Of a DNA stretch of 64,000 bases, positions 55,329 through 64,000 are shown piece by piece (positions within the stretch are counted from its first letter, which is position 1; every line of letters begins with the position of its first letter). Below the pieces are notes generated by a model. The model was not told the DNA's origin. It saw only the letters and a program-made list of their open reading frames with translations, and searched no databases. The DNA is from Gracilariopsis chorda. Lineage: Eukaryota > Rhodophyta > Florideophyceae > Gracilariales > Gracilariaceae. The translations under genes were made by a program, and so were the position numbers. Location of the stretch: the NCBI GenBank assembly GCA_003194525.1, contig NBIV01000088.1:124001-188000 (forward strand). The letters run 5' to 3'.

Positions 55329-56576
55329 ATGGGCCCAGGACAGCCGTCTAGTTCCTCTGACCCGACTGATGCGCCAATCTTTGATCCCACAAAAGATCTC
55401 CAAGAATGGCGCAAGTATATTTCTCGTTGGGTGGATACTGTCTCCGCTGCTGCTCGGAAGGGAAGTGACTGTTTATACAAAACTATCTTTGCAACTCTTG
55501 CAATGCAACTTTATGATCGCGCTTTGCCTGCAGCTCAAAAGTCAATTGTTGATGAATCGCAAGTCAAAGGCCTAATCGATTACAAACAGCACAATCAAGT
55601 GGAGGCTGTGCGTCAGATTGTCGAGTTAATTGCTGTTGATCCCCCAATTGCAGTCGTTTCTCGACTCATTTCATCGTTTAACCCTGTCACTAATTGCCGT
55701 CGTCGCAAAGATGGATCTCTGGCCAGCTTCGTTTCTCGCTTCAGAAGACTAATATCCGATCTTCTCATGCACGGCGGTTTGTCCTTCTCCTCACAAGTTG
55801 GAGAAGTGTTGGCTATTACATTGCTAAACAATTCCTCGCTCAGTGAAGAGAAGTTGACAAATGCTAAGCTGCAGCTGATTGCTATGGCTGAAGCACGGAT
55901 GGGTAAAGAACAGCTTTCGTCGTTGGGAAGACTCGTTCTCGACAAAGCCATCTTTGATGCATCTGTTCAGGAGTTGAACAACATGTTGACAAAGTCCCAT
56001 CTCCGTCTTATGAAGAAGGATGAACATGCACTCACGAAAGGAAAGCTCCTTTACACTCGCAAGAGGATCGCTGAAGTTGCAAAAGACTTAGAAAACGTTG
56101 GGAAGAAAAGTGAACTCGAAACCCATGGACCCCATGGCGAAGGTATTCTGAAATCAACCCCAAGCTGTCGTCTTAATCTGGATGACGCTGTTACAGTGAT
56201 GAAGAACTTGTCTTTCACGCGTGGGAAGTCCTCTCCCCACATTAGTAAATCTGACCTGAAGAACATCGTTGGCCAAGAAGTGCAGACTGCCCTCCTTGCA
56301 ATGTCAAAGCAGGCCGAAGGAAGCGTGTTCTCCCGCCTGAGAGAGCGCAATGCAAAACTTACTACCTCGATTTCGCCGAAACCTCGCTTTTCTCGAAAGA
56401 GTAACGGTGGCGCCAAGAGGACAGGTGAAGCTCCGTTTTGTTTTGACTGTGGTGACCCCGATCACTTGGCTGGTAATGAAGCTTGCCTCACTCCTTCCTA
56501 CCTCACTGAAAAGAGGAGCCTGGAGCGACAAAGTGAGAACCAGAACAAGTCCCAGTCCAATATCAACCGCTCCTAA
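55329..56576 (+). CDS. Copia 2 gag
   Basis: 416 codons from ATG 55329. The frame is also open back to ATG 55176 inside the LTR, so the true start is uncertain. Contains FDPTKDLQEWRKYISRWVDT near the N-terminus, SLASFVSRFRRLISDLLMHG in the middle and a zinc-knuckle-like CFDCGDPDHLAGNEAC near the C-terminus (about 56440-56490). The start codon lies 3 bases after the LTR, leaving no room for a separate primer site; TGGGCCCAGG, overlapping the ATG, is the only TGG-starting candidate. Confidence 0.75.
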   Translation: MGPGQPSSSSDPTDAPIFDPTKDLQEWRKYISRWVDTVSAAARKGSDCLYKTIFATLAMQLYDRALPAAQKSIVDESQVKGLIDYKQHNQVEAVRQIVELIAVDPPIAVVSRLISSFNPVTNCRRRKDGSLASFVSRFRRLISDLLMHGGLSFSSQVGEVLAITLLNNSSLSEEKLTNAKLQLIAMAEARMGKEQLSSLGRLVLDKAIFDASVQELNNMLTKSHLRLMKKDEHALTKGKLLYTRKRIAEVAKDLENVGKKSELETHGPHGEGILKSTPSCRLNLDDAVTVMKNLSFTRGKSSPHISKSDLKNIVGQEVQTALLAMSKQAEGSVFSRLRERNAKLTTSISPKPRFSRKSNGGAKRTGEAPFCFDCGDPDHLAGNEACLTPSYLTEKRSLERQSENQNKSQSNINRS

Positions 56577-56689
56577 CTTCGAAGAGCAACAGAGAATCAA
56601 CCTCATAATCGTCCTTCGGATTTTCGTCAAGGCGCCGGCCCATCCAAACGCAATCATGCTTAAGGGCCTGGGTTGGGGCGCACTCCGAT

Positions 56690-56945
56690 GTTGTTAAGGG
56701 CTCAACAGACCCAAATCCAATTATAAACATTGGATGTCCCCGCAGCGTAGGTGGAATATATAGCGCCGCTGCACTGTCGATCGCAATGGAATTGTCTTTA
56801 CTGTCGAGGATCTGGACTGTGACCCCTTCTACCACGGGTTTGGTCCTGAGTGTGCAAATCCAAAGCTCGTATTTGCCATTTGGAGACTCCACATCACGTC
56901 TACAAATGATGAGGCTGTGACCTTGAAGTTCTATTTGACACATGG
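56690..56945 (+). pseudogene. Copia 2 protease region
   Basis: PIINIGCPRSVGGIYSAAAL at about 56720-56780 fits the active-site block of copia proteases of this type. It lies between gag and integrase as expected. Confidence 0.55.
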
Positions 56946-59900
56946 GAATGATCCTCTCCTCTTGGGAAATGATGTGGTTTCAATGTCGAACCTTTTCGGA
57001 TCTAAGAACATGCTCGTGATACCGTCTTCGCTTGGATTATGTGAACACGATGCTAATCTGCCTACCTACACGCTTGGAGACGTAAGTAACCGTCGAACCC
57101 ACCTCGCTGTTTTGCCGTCCGTGACAGAGTCGTTTAATTCCTTCCTTTCACACCAAGCTGCCCTTCAATCAACCACAAATGACAATAGCAAAGCACGCAA
57201 GCGAGCAAAATACTTCGCGAGGAGGCTTCATGTCAAATCGCATCTGACCCTACGAGACATGAAGACCCTCTGCCGCTGTGGTCGTGTGCTTGACCCAATA
57301 CTGTCTGACGAGTTGAAAGAGGCATATGGTTCTTGTCACTCATGCCACAAGTCTGGAAGACCTCTTCACTGGCGAAAGATATCCTTCAATAGGATCCTCG
57401 CAGAGTTCAACGAGCAACTCCAGTTGGACTACCTCTTCATCCGTGAGCTTGGCAACTTGTCTATCCTGCACATGAAAGATGTTGCTACTGGCCTCTCAGC
57501 GACATCCTCAATGACGTCAAGGGATATGAATGACGGAGCGCGCATGCTAACCGTAAAATGGTTTGATGTTTATGGACCACCATCCAAGCTTTCAGCGGAG
57601 CAAGAGTTTGACAATGGTATTATTTACAAAATGTGTGCAAGTAATAACATCAAGTTCGAACCGCGCCCTACACGCAGAAATAACAAAATTGGGAGTGTCG
57701 AATCAGATAACGAAACCATTCAAGCGCTGATAAAGACTCTTTTATCAGACGAACCGCACTTTCGTGAGACACGTCAGCTGTTTCGAACCGATTTCGAGAT
57801 GTTCTCCCGTGCCACGTTCCTAAAATACGTTCTCTACGGAAGCAAATCGGTTGGCAGCTTCGAACAGGTTCACGGATACACTCCATCAATAGCTGGTTTG
57901 CCGAAGACAGCCATTTCACCTGCAGTTCTATCTGCTTATCATGAGCAAGTCTGTAGGAGAACGTTTCACACTCTTCTTCGCTCCAAAGCTGTGAACACAA
58001 TATCCCTGTATTTGGTATCGCCAATGACCCCTGTTTACTTCTACAAGAAACTCGGAAAGTATGGCTCCTGGTGCAAAGGTTACGTGGTCACAGCTACAGA
58101 TCATATTGTCGTCGTTTCCTACCATAAGGATCTGCACGGAGCTCGTCTTCATGTCGCATATGAAGACGTTCGCTTTGTCCCTGAGTCTTCGATACTCAAG
58201 AAACTCGACAAACAGGAACTTAGGTGGGACTCCTTTCTAGATCTTCTGCCTAGTACAGGCGACAATCCGAAAGGAAGGAGGGAGGAATCGGAGAATGAAG
58301 AAGACCATGATGATCACGCAACCCCTTCCCTCCCTACAGCAGAAATCAACCCGGATCCTAATGATATCCCAGATCCTCTCTGTATTGAACTGGAAGCACC
58401 GGATGAACCCAATCTGTGGTCCTTACATCCACTCTCTTCGTCCTTCCTTTCAAATAATTCTCGCCCACTTGAGGCACCATCATTAGACGTTGGAGATACA
58501 CTACTCCACAAGGATGTTGGAGCTACGCCGCTTCGCATTCCTTCTCCAGGAGATACTCTCCACTCGTCTGAACAAAGAATTTTGAAGGAAGTTAAGAAGG
58601 TTATCGGAGATCAACCAGTATCGGAATCCAAACTCCAGTTCGCGCGGCGATGGATCATTGAAAAAGCCATTGACGCTGAAAAACGAAACTATATAGAAGC
58701 AAACGCCTATAAACCAGTTTCTATTCGCAGCCTTCCAAGAAATGCGAACATAATATCGTCCCACCACTTCTTTGTCCTGAAATATCAAGGAGAAAGTGGT
58801 AAACTAAGACTACGAATCAGACTGGTGTCCCATGGAAACCGAGATGCCGAAAAGAACTTGATACATTCGGACTCTTCGACTGCACAGTTCACATGCATCC
58901 GTATGCTTCTATCCTTAGTAACACTATTCCACTTCCACCTCGGAAGCATTGATGTCTCCCGTGCATACCTACAATCCAGCGAGCTCAAGCGTGATATATA
59001 CATGCGACCTCCCCGTGGTTGGACGACACATGTGGACGAAGTTTGGAAGCTTTTGAAGCCTGCATACGGTCTAGGAGAATCTGGACGCCTCTGGCAATTG
59101 TGTATCGAGGAATGGCTTACCGATTATGCTTTCGAAACTATCCCGGGAATGCCACAACTGTTTGTGTTGCGCAAGGATGGAGAAATCGTCTTACTGCTTG
59201 CTAAACTGGTAGATGATCTCCTTCTCGGAGGCAAACCAGCTACAATTCAAAAGTTTACCTCTGACCTAGCCAGGCGTTTTAAACTCAACCGCTCCCTGTC
59301 CCAGAACGAACTCATCTTCAGCCGACTGTGGATAAAGCTCCACAACGACAGCTCCGTAGAGATTTCAATGGCTGAGTTTATGGACACCATACAACCAATT
59401 CCAATCTCAAGAGAGAGGAGGAAGGAGGCTGAGGACAGGTGCACTCTTGATGAGATCAAATCCTTGCAATCGCTGGCAGGGAAGCTAAACTACGTAGGAC
59501 ATGGGCTGTTACCACAAGCAGACTTCTGCGCCAGGTACATGCAACAACTAGTACCTGAGATGCAAGTCAAGCACCTGGTGAAGGCAAATCAGTTACTCTC
59601 ACTGCTGAAAAAGCTACGTCCTACGTTGATGTACTTGGCCCCACCTGTGCCTTTAACAGCATCTAATTTAGGAAATTGCAACCTCCTCGCATACTCCAAT
59701 GCCAGCACCGGAAAGACGTCGTATGGCCAGACTGGCTTCTTGGCTGGTATTGCCTTTACGCTTGAGTCTAACACCGTCTATCATCTGATAGACTGGCATA
59801 GCTCTAAGCAAGGTCGGATATAGTTCAGCGCAATCGGCGCAGAAATCATTGCTGCGGCTGAATATGCTGATAGATCGTTTCTATTACACGAAGTTCTTTG

Positions 59901-60267
59901 CTCCTTTTTGAATTCGTTTGGTTTACTAGTACTCATCGTGGATTCCTTTGGATTATATTCTACTATCACGACTTTGCATGAATGCAGGGACTACTGACTT
60001 CGCCCGACTGTATCACGCCTGCAGAATTCATTTGAATGTGGTGATATATCATCACTGCTGTGGGTGTCGGGATCGTCTAATATTTCCGACGCTCTAACGA
60101 AAGGTAACGCATGTGCGTTTGGTAATCTTTCTAGAGCTAGCAGCAACGGAGTGATTCCAAAAGAGCTTCTCTCTACATTTTCTCAAAAGCTTGGCGCGTG
60201 GTCGCCGTCTTTTTTACATTCTGAATCTAACGGGTCAGCTATACAAAAAAATGCTGGCAATGCATAA
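56917..60267 (+). pseudogene. Copia 2 integrase, reverse transcriptase and RNase H
   Basis: Mostly one 968-codon frame. Integrase: CGRVLDP...CHSCHKSGRP zinc region (about 57270-57365), core QLDYLFIRELGNLSILHMKD (about 57421-57480), SAEQEFDNGIIYKMCASNNI (about 57592-57650) and NNKIGSVESDNETIQALIKT. RT: IDVSRAYLQSSELKRDIYMR (about 58950-59010), LLKPAYGLGESGRLW, LVDDLLLGG (about 59206-59232). RNase H begins near 59690 and ends with ISDALTKGNA near 60082-60111. The integrase/RT text differs from canonical plant and animal copia, pointing to an algal/protist clade. Confidence 0.85.
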
Positions 60268-60763
60268 TATGAGTTACGTACACTCGAATTCCTAGTGTAC
60301 AAAAAAAGGAAAAAGAGTTTTGCTTAAGACTCGAGGCCGCCCCCAGCTGCGCTGTTTCCGCAATCACGTCGCATTTTGTCTCCATCACGGAGGCGGGTAA
60401 TTACAGCCAAACTGGACATCCCTGCCCCCACAAAGAAGTGGGCCCTCAATACAACTGTCGAAGGTCAGCCTCCGCAATAGAATTTGACATTGGCACTAGT
60501 TTTGTATTATGCGCCGTGATTACTTAATGGTCTCATTTCATCGAGCACTCATTGCCGAGTATAGAATTCGGGCTTTTATTATTCACTGCAGTGACAGTGT
60601 CTCCACTGAGCTACATGAACTTTCTTCTATTGTTTGTCTTTTACGTTATGTATTTGATCTATGCTCGCTTTGATGTTTTCCTATATGAGCGCAAAGAGTT
60701 GCTGCTGGACATTGATTTTGTGGTTGACTGGCGACTTTATGCATCACCAGCCAAGGCCGAGAG
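60268..60763. other. Untranslated stretch before the 3' LTR of copia 2
   Basis: Non-coding apart from chance frames. It includes a purine run AAAAAAAGGAAAAAGAG near 60299-60315, set well back from the LTR, and CCAAGGCCGAGAG just before the LTR. Confidence 0.5.
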
Positions 60764-61010
60764 TGGGGAAAGCCGTTGTGCATGGCCTTGCATTGCTGGC
60801 TGCGCACAGCACTTTTGCCGGCTACTGATCTCGCGGAGCTCGCGCTGCTCAAATAAACTTTGCCCGAGCGGTCTTTGGACGTCCTTGGTCAAGGAAAAAC
60901 TGCGAGAGGGGGACTTCGTGCCCGCTATATTTTTGCCTTCGCCTCCGAGCGCATTCAGTATCCCAACTACTCTCCAGATCCGCGCTTGCGACGCACCCTC
61001 ATCTAGCTTA
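60764..61010 (+). repeat. 3' LTR of copia 2
   Basis: Starts TGGGGAAAGCC and ends ATCTAGCTTA, followed by ATTCG. The frame that gag uses in the 5' LTR is also open here. Confidence 0.82.
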
Positions 61011-61191
61011 ATTCGATTGCATGTTTGGTAGTAAAGTGATACCGCTATCTTGACCGAACTTTGGGTTGACAATATCGGGTTTGGAGAGCCACTATTACAG
61101 ACACAGTGTTTCGGTATTTTGGCGGGAACTGAGTTGTGAAAGTCCAATTGGACAACACCACGTGGATAGCACATTGCTCTCGAGGTCTATA

Positions 61192-61217
61192 CAGGGGGGT
61201 CTCATGAATAGCGCACC
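61192..61217 (+). repeat. Left terminal inverted repeat of the Tigger-like element
   Basis: CAGGGGGGTC then TCATGAATAGCGCACC. The last 16 bases pair exactly with the right end. Confidence 0.85.
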
Positions 61218-61277
61218 TTTTTTTAGTACACTGACGAGATAGCGCACATAAAGGGGGCTTGTCACAGATGTTGCCAC

Positions 61278-63143
61278 GTGTACACGTATATCCCTTTGGC
61301 AAGGCAGAACACGCTGGTCATGTTCGGAGAGGTGCAAGCCGCGATCAAACTCAACTTGTCACACAAATCAGCCATGGACATCACCTCCACAACCCCAAAG
61401 CATCACCGCACACGCTTAACTCTCTTGCAGAAAGCTGAAGTAATGCGACGTCTCAAACAGGGCGCCAGTCATTCACAGCTACAAAACGATTTCGCTTGCT
61501 CGCGAAGGACGATCTGCCAGATCAAGGCACAACGTGAGACCATTGGGAATGCCCTGCACACACCAAACAACGCATCCCGAAAGTCTTTCCACCTGCCAAG
61601 ATTCCTAAATATTGAACAACGTCTCTATGAGTTTGTTCACATTGTCCGATCGGCTAAGTTGCCAATCTCTGCAGCCACACTACAATGCAAAGCAATTGAT
61701 ATCAGGGACAGCCTCATCGAATCGGTACAGACTGAAAAAGAGAAGGAAGAATTGGTTTCTTTCCAAGCTTCAAACAATTGGGTGCTGGGATTTACGAGGC
61801 GGCACGCCATGAGGTCTATTCGCCTGCATGGCGAGGCTGGGAGCGTACCGCTCAGTATCGTCGCAACGGGCATAAGCAGGTTAAGGGAACAACTCAATGA
61901 TTTTGACGCGGATTGTATCTTCAATATGGACGAGACCGGCCTTTTCTTCAAGCTGTTTCCGAAGAGAACGTACGTCCTGGCAAGTGAAGACCGGAAGCGC
62001 TTGCGGGGAACCAAGGACATGAAGGCCAAAGCACGCGTGTCCGTCTATGTGTGCACGGATTCTACCGGATTACACAAAGTGCCGCTGGCTATCATTGGAG
62101 CCGCCAAAAATCCTCGTTGCTTCCGGAAAGGAGAACCCGCAGTGACCTACTTCAGTCAGAAGAACGCCTGGTCAGATTCTGTAACGTATCGGAGATGATT
62201 TCTAGAAGTGTGTATGCCCAATTTGAGAAGATATACGTCCAAGAAAGTGGCGCTTGTGATGCACAACTGTGGTCTGCACGCGACAGATGTTCTGGATGTT
62301 AATGGTCAGGTTACAATATTCACCCTCCCACCTAATTGTAACTCTCTATTTCAGCCCATGGATATGGGCGTGATAGCTACCCTGAAGGCGAAGTACAAAT
62401 CCAAGCTCTTATGGAAGATATTAAGTACTGTAGAGGACAAGAAGGAGCTACGACAAGCTGCAAAGAATATGAAACCGGGTATGAAAGGCCTGGATGAAAG
62501 TCAAGATCCGCATATGTTGGATGTCACCAAGCTGCTTCGCTCTGCATGGGAAAGTGTATCATCGAGGACTGTAGCGAGGTGTTGGACAAAGGCGGACATC
62601 TTGCCAAGATGCATGCAAGCTGATCTCGTTGGGGAGCACGGAAAAAGAAATCGCATAGATCACGCAGCTGGCGATGCTGAAGTGAGAGAACTCTGCATAT
62701 TGTTGTCTAGTTTGAAGTTGGCTGCCTACCCTGCTTCTGATGTCGCTACCGATTTGAACGGTTTAGACACTGAAGATGCAGAGTGTGTAAGCAAATGGGT
62801 TTCTATTGAAGATGATTTATAAGTTAAGAAAGATATGGTTAATGACTATCTTGATTCTCTTTACGACGACAGTGGGTCACAAAAAGAGGGAGATGCAGTT
62901 AGCGGTGGCGCCTCGAGTGAAGATGATGAAGAAGTCTCATCGCAGAGGGCGCCCTATGTAACGTCCATTGCTGATGTTGGACGGGCCTTCCACGACTCCG
63001 AGGAGTACTGTGAGCAGGCAGGTGTTGATGAAGCTTTGTATTACCTGTGCAAGGCGAAGCGAGTTTTGTATGACGTGTACAATGAGGGACTCAAGCGGCG
63101 TAGGCGTCAGACATTGGTTACGGAACATTTTACGGCTTCGTAA
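61278..63143 (+). pseudogene. pogo/Tigger (jerky-type) DDE transposase with two stops
   Basis: One frame encodes the whole protein. It has a CENP-B-like N-terminal helix-turn-helix (RTRLTLLQKAEVMRRLKQGA, from about 61407) and a second DNA-binding part with NNWVLGFTRRHAMRSIRLHG (about 61776-61835). Core: first Asp at 61929-61931 (FNMDETGLFF), second block LVMHNCGLHA with His at 62262-62264 where the family has Asp, third Asp at 62361-62363 (FQPMDMGVIATLK). The C-terminus ends TLVTEHFTAS. A TGA at 62196-62198 falls where Trp is expected (YRR-W-FLEV) and a TAA at 62820-62822 precedes the last ~107 codons. ATG 61374 or 61320 may be the real start rather than 61278. Three single-base lesions make it inactive but recent. 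Confidence 0.88.
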
Positions 63144-63224
63144 AGGACCATAATGGATCCCTGTTTAGTGCTCCTTTGATATCGCACATTCGATTTAGCG
63201 CACAATAATGCTGTTTGGCATGGG

Positions 63225-63250
63225 GGTGCGCTATTCATGAGTATAGACTG
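63225..63250 (-). repeat. Right terminal inverted repeat of the Tigger-like element
   Basis: On the minus strand CAGTCTATAC then TCATGAATAGCGCACC, followed outward by TA. Confidence 0.85.
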
Positions 63251-63251
63251 T

Positions 63252-63288
63252 ATATCAGGTCCATATATTGTGAATATGAACCTGATAT
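63252..63288. repeat. 15 bp-arm hairpin next to the Tigger end
   Basis: ATATCAGGTCCATAT (63252-63266) pairs with ATATGAACCTGATAT (63274-63288) with one mismatch and a 7-base loop. It abuts the right TA duplication. Confidence 0.7.
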
Positions 63289-64000
63289 TTGCTTCGATGC
63301 ACCCTGGTTTGTTCGTTTGTTACACCGGTGGAGATGTAAGGTGTGCATCAATAAATCAAATATGATACTTTAATTTTTTGATGGCATTGGTGGAGATGCT
63401 CTAACATCAACCTCAAATCTGTTTTCATCGGAACTGACTGCAAAGATTCGACCAATGAGCCCGCCACGCCAAATCCTACTCCAGTGAGGTTCGATTGCAT
63501 TTGTCTTTCCAAACTGCCAGCTGACTCACGTCTCCCGAATCTAGCTTTTCAGTGACAAAACCGCAACCTGCTGACACATGAGCCCGGAAATGGTTCCAAA
63601 ACAGCTTCAATGCAACTCGACTATGTCGTGTCACGCCAACGTACTCTTCCCACTTTCGAATTATCTTCAGTGACCATCACATGATTTGATTAGAGTAACG
63701 CCTTTGCGATTGTTATAATCAAGCGAGCTCATCAGGGGTCTCATGAACAGTACAAAAGCCATTTCTTCCCATCCAACTCATGCCGTCACAAACTCACCAT
63801 CTGCCAACTTTCTCCTTTACCCTCCCTTCAGCGGCATCTTCTGTCCATATTCTTCTCTTATTGTTTCCGATGGTACGTTTTCTTCACATATTCATCGATT
63901 CATTGCACTGTGTCTACCAACCCTTCCTCTTTGCGTCATGATTCTAACTGTTTCCTTTGTATATTTTGCTTTCCTTGCGCAATAGGTCTTGGTTGATATG
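63289..64000. other. No recognised gene at the window end
   Basis: A plus-strand frame 63743-63985 is hydrophobic at its end (LCVMILTVSFVYFAFLAQ) but has no family match, and composition suggests chance. GGTGGAGATG occurs twice (63329 and 63390). Nothing else supported. Confidence 0.45.

Larger units (their letters stand above)
55080..61010 (+). mobile_element. Copia element 2: full-length Ty1/copia fossil
   Basis: 5.93 kb with short LTRs and a perfect 5 bp target duplication ATTCG (55075-55079 and 61011-61015). Parts: 5' LTR, gag with CCHC knuckle, protease, integrase, RT, RNase H, ~500 bp untranslated stretch, 3' LTR. The LTRs differ at about 15 of 247 sites (~6%), older than copia 1. It is broken, with about four breaks. 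Its pol is well diverged from copia 1, so they are separate lineages. Inserted next to the start of the Harbinger accessory gene. Confidence 0.88.
61192..63250 (+). mobile_element. pogo/Tigger-like DNA transposon, complete ends
   Basis: 2,059 bp flanked by TA (61190-61191 and 63251-63252), the target used by Tc1/mariner/pogo elements. Ends are 26 bp inverted repeats starting CAG and sharing an exact inner 16 bp TCATGAATAGCGCACC. A second short copy of the AGCGCAC motif lies just inside each end. It carries one gene with two stops. The outer part of the repeat (bases 4-10) differs between ends. Confidence 0.88.

Noticed and set aside
60552-61031. ORF with a hydrophobic, membrane-like start before the 3' LTR of copia 2
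   Set aside because: It runs from untranslated sequence straight into the LTR and uses T-rich DNA; a chance frame is more likely than an envelope-like gene.
63743-63985. 80-codon ORF ending at the window edge as a host exon
   Set aside because: No homology, hydrophobic end from T-rich DNA, no supporting neighbour.
1-64000. CRISPR arrays, rRNA, bacterial operons
   Set aside because: None present; repeats are minisatellite, LTR, arm or module types and the coding content is eukaryotic transposons.

Overview
The window is eukaryotic nuclear DNA made almost entirely of transposable elements. No ordinary host gene can be recognised. Hallmarks are Ty3/gypsy chromoviruses with C-terminal chromodomains, Ty1/copia elements, two PIF/Harbinger elements, a pogo/Tigger element, hAT and Tc1/mariner relics and a Helitron-type Pif1 helicase, all with intron-less coding. 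I would guess an alga (possibly a red alga) or another TE-rich protist, but the sequence does not fix the lineage.

Layout. 0-2.1 kb: 5'-cut Helitron/Pif1-like helicase with one in-frame stop. 2.1-4.2 kb: about four copies of a ~0.5 kb GC-hairpin/TATA-like unit, then a 64-65 bp palindromic minisatellite. 4.5-6.8 kb: decayed hAT transposase. 7.0-12.8 kb: two ~556 bp inverted arms. A Tc1/mariner transposase is split between the outside of the left arm (plus strand) and the inside of the right arm (minus strand), which looks like an inversion between the arms. A decayed Myb/SANT-like gene lies between them. 12.9-41.5 kb: a nest of four gypsy fossils: B (plus), cut by the near-complete element A; C (minus); and D (plus), a 5'-truncated older relative of A that itself carries a ~650 bp LTR-like insertion. 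42.0-50.4 kb: a Harbinger-type transposase on the minus strand split by a full copia element with a perfect 5 bp target duplication. 52.7-55.1 kb: a second Harbinger element with convergent transposase and Myb/SANT-like accessory genes, its accessory 5' end hit by a second copia element (55.1-61.0 kb, again with a perfect 5 bp duplication). 61.2-63.25 kb: a Tigger-like element with TIRs and TA duplication, spoiled by two stops and one catalytic Asp-to-His change. The last 0.7 kb has nothing recognised.

The most interesting signals are: (i) an antisense reading frame between the chromodomain and 3' LTR of gypsy elements A and D, with mostly synonymous differences between the copies; (ii) a very high density of tiny CC...GG hairpins through the gypsy A/D coding region; (iii) the arm-mediated inversion that cut a Tc1 transposase in two; (iv) the 0.5 kb hairpin/TATA array beside the Helitron helicase, with a compensatory base-pair change; (v) a copia element whose gag frame runs back through its LTR.
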